DNA of 8,370 nucleotides from Candidatus Galligastranaerophilus gallistercoris. Lineage in GTDB: Bacteria; Cyanobacteriota; Vampirovibrionia; Gastranaerophilales; Gastranaerophilaceae. Location of the stretch: NCBI GenBank assembly GCA_018710795.1, contig DVJH01000005.1:1-8370 (forward strand), read 5' to 3'. Positions within the stretch are counted from its first letter, which is position 1. Every line of letters starts with the position of its first letter. Under the pieces are notes generated by a model that had not been told where the DNA came from, did not search any database, and worked only from the letters and a program-made list of their open reading frames with translations. A program made the translations under genes and the position numbers. Shown piece by piece: positions 1 through 5,546 of the stretch.

Positions 1-318
1 TACAAGTTTTTAAAGCTGGATGATACGTTTATAAAAAATTCCTATTTGGGTCAGGAAGTTTTGTTTAACGGTCAGGTGGGCAAAATTGACGGAGTACCAG
101 TTATTGTTGCACCTTCAAGTTATTTAACGACAGGGGTTAATTTTATTATAACCCATCCGAGTGCCCTTGTTGCTCCGGTTAAATTAAACGAATACAAGAT
201 ACATATAAATCCCCCGGGAATTTCAGGGTCTCTTGTTGAAGGAAGAATTATTCATGATGCTTTTGTTCTTTCAAATAAAAAAGCGGCGGTATATGTTAAT
301 AAAACCGCAGCCGCATAA
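1..318 (+). CDS. Major capsid protein, C-terminal part (5' end outside window)
   Basis: The reading frame is open from base 1 to the TAA at 316-318, giving the last 105 residues of a longer protein. An internal TTG at 46 is not a credible start because the frame continues upstream of it. The segment GKIDGVPVIVAP, followed by an 'I-T-HPSAL' strand and a closing GRIIHDAFVLSNKKAAVYVN strand, is the usual end of HK97-fold phage major capsid proteins of the XkdG / N4-gp56-like type: an axial-domain loop with 'G-idG-Vi', then a final 'g--v-~DafVl--k~~giyvn' strand. It would form the icosahedral shell. Its place directly upstream of connector genes supports this. The exact capsid subfamily cannot be fixed without the N-terminal part. 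Confidence 0.82.
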   Translation, partial: YKFLKLDDTFIKNSYLGQEVLFNGQVGKIDGVPVIVAPSSYLTTGVNFIITHPSALVAPVKLNEYKIHINPPGISGSLVEGRIIHDAFVLSNKKAAVYVNKTAAA

Positions 319-382
319 TCTTGCAAAATTACGGGTTATTTGAAGAAAAAGAAGCAAAAGTCTGTTAAAAAGGAATAAAATA
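319..382 (+). other. 64-nt spacer between capsid and connector genes
   Basis: This is the longest gap in the window. It contains an SD-like AAAAAGGA at 367-374, serving the ATG at 383. I see no convincing terminator hairpin or promoter. A 16-codon frame starting at TTG 321 is open but has no ribosome-binding site and is not called. Confidence 0.5.
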
Positions 383-691
383 ATGTCTGATAATATAATA
401 GATGCCGTCTTGAAAATTTTGAACAGAAAAGAAGAAACAAAGCTCAATTTTGAAATTGAAGCCTTAAAAAGTGAAATTCTTTCTTATTTAAACAGAGACG
501 ATATAACCGATGAATTGTTCCCCGTTATGTGCACGGTAATTGCAGATATGATTTTGCAAAAGGAACAATTAAAGGGCAGTGTTTTATCCGTAAAAGAGGG
601 TGATTTGTCCGTTACATATTCAAACAATTCACCCTTCTTTGGCAGACTTGAAGGTTTTAAACTTATACGGGGAATTAAAACCGATGTTTAG
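383..691 (+). CDS. gp6-like / YqbG-like head-tail connector
   Basis: A 102-residue protein just after the capsid gene, with an AAGGA site about 8 nt before ATG 383. The N-terminal two thirds looks helical (IIDAVLKILNRKE, then EIEALKSEILSYLNRDDI, then ELFPVMCTVIADMILQKEQ). It is followed by 'GSVLSVKEGDLSVTYSN', which resembles the 'g-ssiseGd-svsys' strand of gp6/YqbG-type adaptor proteins. Such proteins form a ring under the portal and extend the channel for the next joint protein. The fold pattern, size and position agree; the assignment is by pattern and synteny, not by an alignment. Its last codons overlap the next gene by 8 nt, which suggests translational coupling. Confidence 0.6.
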   Translation: MSDNIIDAVLKILNRKEETKLNFEIEALKSEILSYLNRDDITDELFPVMCTVIADMILQKEQLKGSVLSVKEGDLSVTYSNNSPFFGRLEGFKLIRGIKTDV

Positions 692-1019
692 AGATGACCT
701 GATGACTTTAAAAAGAGAAATTTATCATCTGCAAGAAGGACTTGCGCTATACGATAATGAAATTTTAATAGCCAAAAACGTTCCCTGTCATCTTTCGACT
801 ACGTTAAATAATACCGTCAAACAGGATAATGTACCTTATTTAAATGCGGATTTTACTCTTTTTCTAAATTCCGATAACGGTATTGAAATTAAACAAAACG
901 ACATTTTATATATTACAACTTCAAAAAATCAAACCTACAGGCTTTATGCAGGTGAAGTTAAAAAATACAATTTGTCGGTTCAGGTTAAATGCAGGCAGGA
1001 AAAAATTGCGGAAACTTAA
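684..1019 (+). CDS. Head-closure / stopper-like protein (YqbH-like)
   Basis: A 111-residue protein beginning at ATG 684 inside the end of the connector gene. A GGGGA at 669-673 lies about 10 nt upstream of this start; the frame is also open from 600, but nothing supports an upstream start. The sequence is mainly beta-type: 'EILIAKNVPCHLST', then 'DFTLFLNSDNGIEIKQNDILYITT', then 'YRLYAGEVKKYNLSVQVKCR'. The pattern 'gi~Ik~nDil-it---q-YrlyagevkkYnlsvqv' matches small phage head-closure proteins (SPP1 gp16 / YqbH class), which plug the connector after DNA packaging and give the tail a docking surface. The role is inferred from fold pattern and order. There is no separate HK97-gp10-like gene between it and the next gene. 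Confidence 0.5.
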   Translation: MFRDDLMTLKREIYHLQEGLALYDNEILIAKNVPCHLSTTLNNTVKQDNVPYLNADFTLFLNSDNGIEIKQNDILYITTSKNQTYRLYAGEVKKYNLSVQVKCRQEKIAET

Positions 1020-1032
1020 AAAAGAGGGCAAT

Positions 1033-1458
1033 ATGATAACTGACGATATAAATACATCAATCAAAAATGCTTTATACAAAACGGATAAAAATATAATTTT
1101 CCATGTCGATAAAATCGCCCACACCGGTTTCCCCTTTTATCTTCTGACTTTAAAGGAATTAAAAATCACGCCTTTAGAATCCGTATTTAAAAAAAAGATT
1201 GAATTATCGTATGAGCTTTTATATATGAAATCAAAAGATAATTCGATTTCAGAGCTTATCTCGGCTCAAAAAACAATTTCTGACGTGCTTTTACCCGTAA
1301 TTAACATAAAAAATAAAAAAATAACCCCCGATGAAACCGTCTTTTATATAAAAAACAACAAACTGTTTTTTAATTTTAAACTCAATTTTTATATTTTTGA
1401 AGAAGACAATTCTTCAGACACTATGCAAATACTTGATTTAACACTTAAAGGAGAATAA
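1033..1458 (+). CDS. Tail terminator-like / tail completion protein (YqbJ/XkdJ position)
   Basis: A 141-residue protein from ATG 1033, with AGAGGG at 1023-1028 about 4 nt upstream. The frame is open from 883, but the upstream part overlaps the previous gene and is not supported. The sequence shows an N-terminal helix (TDDINTSIKNALYK), beta strands with short loops (KNIIFHVDKIAHTGFPFYLLTLKELKI in two pieces), a central helix (SISELISAQKTISDVLLPVI) and closing strands ending 'NKLFFNFKLNFYIF'. This alpha/beta order is that of tail terminators that cap the tube and sheath at the head end. It lies immediately before the sheath gene, where XkdJ-type proteins sit. No catalytic motif is visible. The assignment rests mainly on synteny. 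Confidence 0.55.
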   Translation: MITDDINTSIKNALYKTDKNIIFHVDKIAHTGFPFYLLTLKELKITPLESVFKKKIELSYELLYMKSKDNSISELISAQKTISDVLLPVINIKNKKITPDETVFYIKNNKLFFNFKLNFYIFEEDNSSDTMQILDLTLKGE

Positions 1459-1460
1459 AA

Positions 1461-2546
1461 ATGCCCGACAGACAACCGAATTTTACGGTAACTTTTAAAG
1501 AGCTGGCAATCAGCGCCATAAAAAGGCAAACACGAGGACATGTTGTTATCGTATTAAATTCCGATATTGATAAAACGAGCTACAATCTGTTTACGGAGAT
1601 AGATCCAGATGATTTTGAAGCGGATGATTATCTTGCGCTTGAACTTTGCTTTATGGGAACTCCGAAAAAAGTTACCGTCTTAAAAAAAGAACAAAATTTA
1701 TCGGACCTGACCGCCAAGCTTGATAAATATGATAATTATACTCTTGTATACCCTTCGGTATCATCAACCGAAATCACGGGTATAAAAGACTATATGACTA
1801 AGATAAGAGCAAAAAATAATTATTCCGTTGCAATTTTGGCAAATGCTGAGGGTTTGGATAAAGAATATTTGATTAATTTTGCTTCAAGCGGCAACATAAC
1901 AATTTCATACGCCGATACCACAAAGACAATAACACCCGCTCAATATACGGCAAGAATAGCGGGTGCGCTTGCGGGGCTTTCTTCGGGACGCTCTCTTACA
2001 TATTTTGAATTAAATGAAATAGTTGACGCACCCTTGTTTTCTGACCCAGATGAAGAACTTAAAGAAGGAAAACTCGTGATTATATGTTCCGATAATACAT
2101 ATAAACTCGGACGTGCGGTCAATTCGCTTGTTACTTTAACCGACGGCATAACTGAAGCTTTCCAAAAAATAAGAATAGTAAATATTATGGATATGATAGC
2201 AAACGACATTATAACAACCTTTAAGACAAGTTATGTCGGAAAATACGTTAATAATTATGCAAATAAAAAGCGTTTTATAGGTGCGGTTAATACTTATCTT
2301 AAAACAATTGCCTCTGAAGGGCTGCTGGATGAAGCAAACGATAACGAAATATATTTAAGTTATGAAAAAATTAAAGCCTATATAGAATCCAAAGGCGTTT
2401 CCGTCGAGAATATGACCTATCAGGATGTTATTGTTTATAACACCGGCTCTTATCTTTTTGTGGAAGGGGTTTGTTCGCCGGTTGACTGTATGGAGGATTT
2501 GGATTTAGGATTTTATCTTTTTCAGGCATTAGAAAGCGAGGTATAA
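1461..2546 (+). CDS. xkdK: Contractile tail sheath protein (XkdK family)
   Basis: A 361-residue sheath protein with AAAGGAGA at 1446-1453 before ATG 1461. The N-terminal 'FTVTFKELAISAIKRQTRGHVVIVL' (about residues 8-32, two adjacent pieces) is the usual sheath opening, 'i-i-F-~la-tai-R--rGivalil'. Next comes an alpha/beta domain (about 45-190) with 'YDNYTLVYPS' and 'KNNYSVAILANAEGLDKEYLINF', and a middle segment with 'ARIAGALAGL' and 'SLTYFEL'. The C-terminal domain contains 'RIVNIMDMIANDIITTFKTSYVGKY' and ends near residues 333-353 with 'FVEGVCSPVDCMEDLDLGFYL', the hallmark sheath ending 'v-i-v-~~pVDaMEdi'. Sheath subunits form helical rings around the tube and contract to drive it into the cell. 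The length is at the short end for XkdK but similar to compact clostridial sheaths. Confidence 0.92.
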   Translation: MPDRQPNFTVTFKELAISAIKRQTRGHVVIVLNSDIDKTSYNLFTEIDPDDFEADDYLALELCFMGTPKKVTVLKKEQNLSDLTAKLDKYDNYTLVYPSVSSTEITGIKDYMTKIRAKNNYSVAILANAEGLDKEYLINFASSGNITISYADTTKTITPAQYTARIAGALAGLSSGRSLTYFELNEIVDAPLFSDPDEELKEGKLVIICSDNTYKLGRAVNSLVTLTDGITEAFQKIRIVNIMDMIANDIITTFKTSYVGKYVNNYANKKRFIGAVNTYLKTIASEGLLDEANDNEIYLSYEKIKAYIESKGVSVENMTYQDVIVYNTGSYLFVEGVCSPVDCMEDLDLGFYLFQALESEV

Positions 2547-2547
2547 A

Positions 2548-2967
2548 ATGGCAACCGTTGAAAGCGCTCTCAGGGGAACATACGGAAGGGTATGGCTTGA
2601 AGGCGAAGAAATAGGAATTTTAAAAAACATAAATTTAAAAGTAATTCCCAATTATGAAGATGTAATAGTAGGCTTCACCGTTGACAGACAGGCTGTTTCA
2701 ATTCAATATGCGGGCGATTTGACTTTTGAAGCAATAAATTCAATCTCAAGCGAATTGTGCAAAAAATATCTTAAAAATACAAACCTTCGCTTTACAATCG
2801 AGTGCAATTTATCCGACCCTTGCGCTATGGGTGAGGAGGAAACTTACACGATAAACGGTGTTACGTTTGATGAATTTCCTCTTGCAAACTGGCAAAAAGG
2901 AGCACTGATTGAAAAAACCTTTAATTTCAGAGCATCCGATGTTGTAATTGTCGATTTAATAAATTAA
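2548..2967 (+). CDS. xkdM: Tail tube protein (XkdM / DUF2001 family)
   Basis: A 139-residue inner tube protein starting 1 nt after the sheath stop codon, so the two structural partners are probably translationally coupled; the likely SD is GCGAGG at 2536-2541. 'ALRGTYGRVWLEGEEIGILKNI' at the N-terminus matches the DUF2001 opening 'i-G-~G-vwi-Gee~ae--~~-~kv'. The strands 'QAVSIQYAGDLTFEAI' and 'RFTIECNLSDPCAMGEEETYTINGVTFDEFPLANW', and the terminal 'GALIEKTFNFRASDVVIVD', follow the tube beta-barrel pattern. It stacks as hexameric rings inside the sheath. Length and position agree with the family. Confidence 0.9.
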   Translation: MATVESALRGTYGRVWLEGEEIGILKNINLKVIPNYEDVIVGFTVDRQAVSIQYAGDLTFEAINSISSELCKKYLKNTNLRFTIECNLSDPCAMGEEETYTINGVTFDEFPLANWQKGALIEKTFNFRASDVVIVDLIN

Positions 2968-2977
2968 AGGAAAAAAG

Positions 2978-3373
2978 ATGGAAAACATTGAAAAGCTTTT
3001 AAAAAAAATAGAATTTAATTATCACAACAAAGATAAAAAAGAAACTGCGGAATTTAAAATTAATGATGAAACCTATAATGTTCTTCTTTTAAACAGAAGT
3101 GAAAAAGCAAATCTTATTTTTTCAAGACAAAACGGAGAATTTAATAATCTGAAAGAGATATACGAGTGGCTAAAACCGGTGATATATAAATCTTTTCAAT
3201 TAAAAGAAGCAGCCGTTGAAGCAAAAGAAAGAGGTTTTATAAAGAGCTATTATGACGTTGTTGATATGCTTTTTGAACCTTCTGACATTATAAAAATAAT
3301 AGAGTTTTTGCTGAAAGCAAATAATCTCCAAAACTTTAAAAACGAGGAGCTTGCATTTGAAAAAAAGCAATAG
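2978..3373 (+). CDS. xkdN: Tail assembly chaperone, zero-frame form (XkdN-like)
   Basis: A 131-residue protein with AAAGGA about 6 nt before ATG 2978. It lies between the tail tube and the tape-measure slot, which is where tail assembly chaperones are found in nearly all long-tailed phages. It is mainly helical and charged. 'ETAEFKINDETYNVLLLNRSEKANLIFSR' (in two pieces) is followed by 'EIYEWLKPVIYKSFQLKEAAVEAKERGF' and 'DIIKIIEFLLKANNLQNF'. This short form ends Glu-Lys-Lys-Gln at the UAG at 3371-3373, immediately after the slippery heptamer. It corresponds to gpG of lambda and to XkdN, whose products are absent from mature particles and help assemble tube subunits around the tape measure. 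That role is family knowledge, not shown here. Confidence 0.82.
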   Translation: MENIEKLLKKIEFNYHNKDKKETAEFKINDETYNVLLLNRSEKANLIFSRQNGEFNNLKEIYEWLKPVIYKSFQLKEAAVEAKERGFIKSYYDVVDMLFEPSDIIKIIEFLLKANNLQNFKNEELAFEKKQ

Positions 3374-3510
3374 ACGGGGATTTAGACCTTTTTATCTGCT
3401 CGTATTATCTTGAAAAAGGAATACTCCCCGATGAAATTTTAAAGCTTGCGCCAAGAGAAAAATTCTTTCTTTTTGCGTCTGCCGTAAAAAACAATAAAGG
3501 TATAATTTAA
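2978..3510 (+). CDS. Tail assembly chaperone, -1 frameshift long form (G-GT type)
   Basis: If ribosomes slip back one base on A_AAA_AAG at 3361-3367, translation continues from GCA at 3367 to the TAA at 3508-3510. This adds 47 residues and gives a 177-residue protein. The added part begins AIDGDLDLFICSYYLEKGIL and continues PDEILKLAPREKFFLFASAV. This fits the second-domain pattern of phage chaperones: '-i---l-------l-p-eiL-L--~e--lf-a-~'. The 3374-3507 stretch would otherwise be a 130-nt hole with no start codon or ribosome-binding site of its own, although its codons look like those of neighbouring genes. The long-form stop overlaps the next ATG by 1 nt (TAATG), as expected if this frame is translated. 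Slippage has not been measured, but every expected element is present. Confidence 0.85.
3344..3430 (+). promoter_or_regulatory. Programmed -1 ribosomal frameshift cassette
   Basis: Three elements line up. (1) An SD-like GAGGAG at 3344-3349 lies 11 nt before the slip site and can pair with 16S rRNA. (2) The slippery heptamer A_AAA_AAG is at 3361-3367 in the correct phase (codons AAA 3362-3364, AAG 3365-3367). (3) After a 7-nt spacer, 3368-3374, that contains the zero-frame UAG, CGGGGA at 3375-3380 pairs with UCCCCG at 3425-3430. Inside that stem, CCUUUUU at 3387-3393 pairs perfectly with AAAAAGG at 3413-3419, giving an extended two-part hairpin with an internal loop. This is the same layout as the E. 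coli dnaX signal (SD-like site, A_AAA_AAG, stem). The cassette would set the ratio of short to long chaperone. Confidence 0.87.
3375..3430 (+). repeat. Two-part RNA hairpin downstream of the slip site
   Basis: The outer arms are CGGGGA (3375-3380) and TCCCCG (3425-3430), 6 bp including five G-C pairs. The inner arms are CCTTTTT (3387-3393) and AAAAAGG (3413-3419), 7 bp, closing a 19-nt loop. They are separated by a 6 x 5 nt internal loop. Such runs of C and G are rare in this AT-rich window, which argues for selection. It is not a terminator, since it lies inside a translated frame and no U-tract follows. Confidence 0.72.
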
Positions 3511-4112
3511 TGTTTGAACTTATAAAAAAAATTAATGAAATTTTTGTTTTTATAAATAAACTGTTCGATTTCGATTTTAATTTTGACGGATTTTTAAAAT
3601 CGGAAGAATTTAAACCTTTGAACGTATTAAAAGGGCGCCAAATCGATTTCGGGCAATTAAATAAAATCAACGAACCCTTTATTTTGCTTGATAAAATAAA
3701 TTCTTTTAATGAATTTGACTTCAATTTTGAAAAACTTTTCTCAAAAGAACGCTTAATTTTAAATAAGGAAAATATTTTTAAACATTACCGAATCCAAGAC
3801 AACGATACATATTTTGATAAGAGCGACGGGCAAAATTATGTTTCAAATCAAGATTCGAACGCTTATTTTCCGCCTGTTTTTAAAAAAAATATTCTGACTG
3901 GCACGGGCGATAAAATTTATAAAAACGAAACCCGAAAACAGAATTTTAATAACACCCTTTTTTATCAACCTCATCAGAATATTTTGCCGCATAAAAATAT
4001 TTTCATAAATAAAATGCAAAATGATACCGCAAATATTGATTTAATCGGCGAAATTCTTGCGGCAGAGATTGTATCTGCTGGTAAAAACCGCTCTGTTGCA
4101 AAAAATTATTAA
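3510..4112 (+). CDS. Unrecognised 200-residue protein in the tape-measure position
   Basis: This gene starts by TAATG overlap with the long chaperone frame and ends 15 nt before the XkdP gene, exactly where the tape measure (XkdO-like) normally lies. The protein is only 200 residues; tape measures of this module are usually many hundreds to over a thousand. It is rich in Asn (27) and Phe (23, of which 17 fall in the first 90 residues), has no Trp, and shows no transmembrane segment, peptidase or lysozyme motif. Residues 7-33 (KINEIFVFINKLF then DFDFNFDGFLKSEEF) are repeated at 52-82 (KINEPFILLDKINSF then NEFDFNFEKLFSKERL). The middle (about 95-170) is polar and looks poorly ordered. The end, 'IDLIGEILAAEIVSAGKN', is a plausible amphipathic helix. 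It may be a very short tape measure, a remnant of one, or a replacement gene; I do not recognise its family. Confidence 0.7.
   Translation: MFELIKKINEIFVFINKLFDFDFNFDGFLKSEEFKPLNVLKGRQIDFGQLNKINEPFILLDKINSFNEFDFNFEKLFSKERLILNKENIFKHYRIQDNDTYFDKSDGQNYVSNQDSNAYFPPVFKKNILTGTGDKIYKNETRKQNFNNTLFYQPHQNILPHKNIFINKMQNDTANIDLIGEILAAEIVSAGKNRSVAKNY
3528..3755 (+). repeat. Diverged internal tandem repeat within the tape-measure-position gene
   Basis: Codons 7-33 (3528-3608) and 52-82 (3663-3755) encode two related units about 45 residues apart. Shared landmarks are KINE, an aromatic/aliphatic run, then FDFNF followed by Phe/Leu, Ser, Glu. The DNA has drifted but is still recognisable (AAAATTAATGAA against AAAATCAACGAA), so the duplication is old and kept at the protein level. 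Confidence 0.65.
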
Positions 4113-4127
4113 AAAGGAAAAATAAAA

Positions 4128-4778
4128 ATGCCCAAAAAAAGGTTAGATATAATGTTTTTTTGCGATTCAACGGGCGAACAGGTTTCGCTTCCCGTCAATC
4201 CCGAAAACATTGAAATAAAATATGAAAGAAATTATGAAGCGTATGAAATATTGGAATACGGTGAAATATATGTGGAAGGAAGCCTTAAGCCGCTTAAAAT
4301 AAACCTTTCGTTTATTCTGCCGGAAAACAGCGATACATTTAATACGGATTCAAAACTTATATGTCAAAATGCTTTTAATTCAATACAAACGGAATACAAC
4401 TATTCATCGGAAAAAGCAGTTGAAATTTTAAAAAAATGGACATTGGAAAAAAATAAAATAAGGCTTTTAATCGATGATGAATTGAATATTGAATGTTATA
4501 TATCTTCTTTTTCAAAAACAACAAGAGAAAGCACCGCAATAAAACCGTGTTCGCTTGAAATTATCGAGTATAAAAATCCTTTAAATAAAACAAAAAACGA
4601 ATACGGTATATATAAAAGAAATTCTTCAATTATGGTGCCCGACGTCATAATAATGAAATCAACGGATACTCTGTATTCTCTTTCTTATAAATACAATCTC
4701 GATTTTAAGGCTCTTGCCGAAAAAAACGGCATAAAAGACTTAAATAAAACTTATGCGGGAAGAAAAATTTATACATAA
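4128..4778 (+). CDS. xkdP: LysM-containing baseplate/tail protein (XkdP family)
   Basis: A 216-residue protein with AAAAAGGA (4111-4118) before ATG 4128. The N-terminal segment 'VSLPVNPENIEIKYERN' followed by 'EYGEIYVEGSLKPLKINLSFILP' (residues 19-65) is the XkdP signature 'f-lPvnPe-i~i--------i---Gei---g---L--i~~~sffP'. A middle part has 'KAVEILKKWTLEKNKIRLLI' (96-115) and 'YISSFSKTTRESTAIKPCSLEI' (in pieces, 124-145), close to the family's 'v-IesF---e-~--g-i-y-l-l-Ey'. The C-terminus (171-216) is a single LysM domain: 'VIIMKSTDTLYSLSYKYNLD', 'FKALAEKNGIKDL', 'AGRKIYT'. LysM binds N-acetylglucosamine-containing glycans, and in T4 gp53-like proteins it helps link hub and wedges. No hydrolase domain is present. 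Confidence 0.88.
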   Translation: MPKKRLDIMFFCDSTGEQVSLPVNPENIEIKYERNYEAYEILEYGEIYVEGSLKPLKINLSFILPENSDTFNTDSKLICQNAFNSIQTEYNYSSEKAVEILKKWTLEKNKIRLLIDDELNIECYISSFSKTTRESTAIKPCSLEIIEYKNPLNKTKNEYGIYKRNSSIMVPDVIIMKSTDTLYSLSYKYNLDFKALAEKNGIKDLNKTYAGRKIYT

Positions 4779-4788
4779 AGGTTTTAAA

Positions 4789-5541
4789 ATGAAATTTTAT
4801 ATTGATGATAAAGAAATAAAGACAATAAATAAAAATTCTTTAATAACAGGCGGCATAAATCTTGTTTCAAGAAGCGCTTCATTTTCATATCTTTATATGA
4901 ACGATTTTGGGCTTCCTTATGCTCAATATAAAAGTTCGGTATTAATTAAAAACGATGAGAATGAAACGATTTTTAGAGGCTTTATTGTTAAACTTAACTA
5001 TTCTGCGGATAAAAAAACAATTGAAGTTGAAGCAAAAGACCCGCTTTACTTTTTGCTTGAAACTAAAATTAAAGGAAGATACAAAGGAAATCTGATACAA
5101 ATAATGGCGGAAATATTGGGCGGGTTTAATATTTCGTTTGCTTTGGAGGGTTTGTTTTTAGATGAGCTTAATATAATAAGCCTCGGCGGATTAAGCGCTT
5201 ATGATGTTATAAAAATCGCAGTATCAAAAATTTTCGGAGATAATTTTAAACTTTATCTGGATTCCATGTTGAATCTTAAAATTTTAATTCCTTCTATTTT
5301 AAACTCCAAAGCCGAACTTATAATCGGAAAAAACGTTATATCTGCCGAATTTGCACAAAGCGAATCCGATAATGTTTCGAAAATAACCGCATTGAATAAC
5401 GATGATGTCATTTCGGGTTCAATCGTAAAAGTCGTTGAACAAAACAAAGGTATAGAAGGATATTTTCTTGTTGAATCGGATGTTCACAATTATTCTTCGA
5501 TAAACACCATGACTTTAAATTTAAAAGAATGGAGGGTCTGA
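4789..5541 (+). CDS. xkdQ: Baseplate hub protein (XkdQ-like, gp27/gpD class)
   Basis: 250 residues from ATG 4789, chosen because AAAGG at 4777-4781 lies 7 nt upstream. The in-frame ATG at 4753 lies inside the LysM gene and has no such site. The N-terminal part 'FYIDDKEIKTI', 'SASFSYLYMND', 'IFRGFIVKLNYSADKKTIEV' (61-80) and 'AKDPLYFLLETKIKG' (82-96) matches the hub pattern 'R---f--~-~d----------v-~~--g~~~f-G~V------k--i-v-akD-l-yL--sk'. The helical 'NLIQIMAEILGGFNI' follows. The C-terminal 'GSIVKVVEQNKGIEGYFLVE' then 'SDVHNYSSINTMTLNLKEW' matches 'G---~v----~i~G-f~i-sd-H-~----h-M-L-L'. The hub sits at the tube tip. It is shorter than typical XkdQ, and no lytic domain is fused. Confidence 0.85.
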   Translation: MKFYIDDKEIKTINKNSLITGGINLVSRSASFSYLYMNDFGLPYAQYKSSVLIKNDENETIFRGFIVKLNYSADKKTIEVEAKDPLYFLLETKIKGRYKGNLIQIMAEILGGFNISFALEGLFLDELNIISLGGLSAYDVIKIAVSKIFGDNFKLYLDSMLNLKILIPSILNSKAELIIGKNVISAEFAQSESDNVSKITALNNDDVISGSIVKVVEQNKGIEGYFLVESDVHNYSSINTMTLNLKEWRV

Positions 5542-5546
5542 ATTTG
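5531..5546 (+). promoter_or_regulatory. Strong ribosome-binding site deciding a TTG start
   Basis: GGAGGG at 5531-5536, inside the last codons of the hub gene, is the best SD match in the window. It lies 7 nt before TTG 5544. The in-frame ATG at 5529 overlaps this SD and has only a weak A-rich sequence upstream, so TTG is the likelier start. Translation would restart 2 nt after the hub stop codon. Confidence 0.65.

Noticed and set aside
321..368. A 16-codon frame (TTG start) in the spacer after the capsid gene, encoding a short acidic peptide.
   Set aside because: It has no ribosome-binding site, is too short to judge, and cannot be reached by a convincing slip from the capsid frame (the T_AAA_AAA run in the capsid end does not allow re-pairing and its -1 frame stops at once).
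3375..3430. An intrinsic terminator ending transcription after the chaperone.
   Set aside because: There is no U-tract after the stem, its arms lie within the translated -1 frame, and the downstream genes need the same transcript.
3371..3509. A frameshift mutation making the chaperone a pseudogene.
   Set aside because: The slippery heptamer, correct spacing, stem and SD-like element at the exact junction point to programmed slippage, and the -1 frame stays open to a TAATG junction with the next gene.
3392..3724. A 110-codon minus-strand frame over the frameshift region and the tape-measure-position gene.
   Set aside because: It mirrors the coding strand, has no family pattern or ribosome-binding site, and covers a region already explained by the -1 frame.
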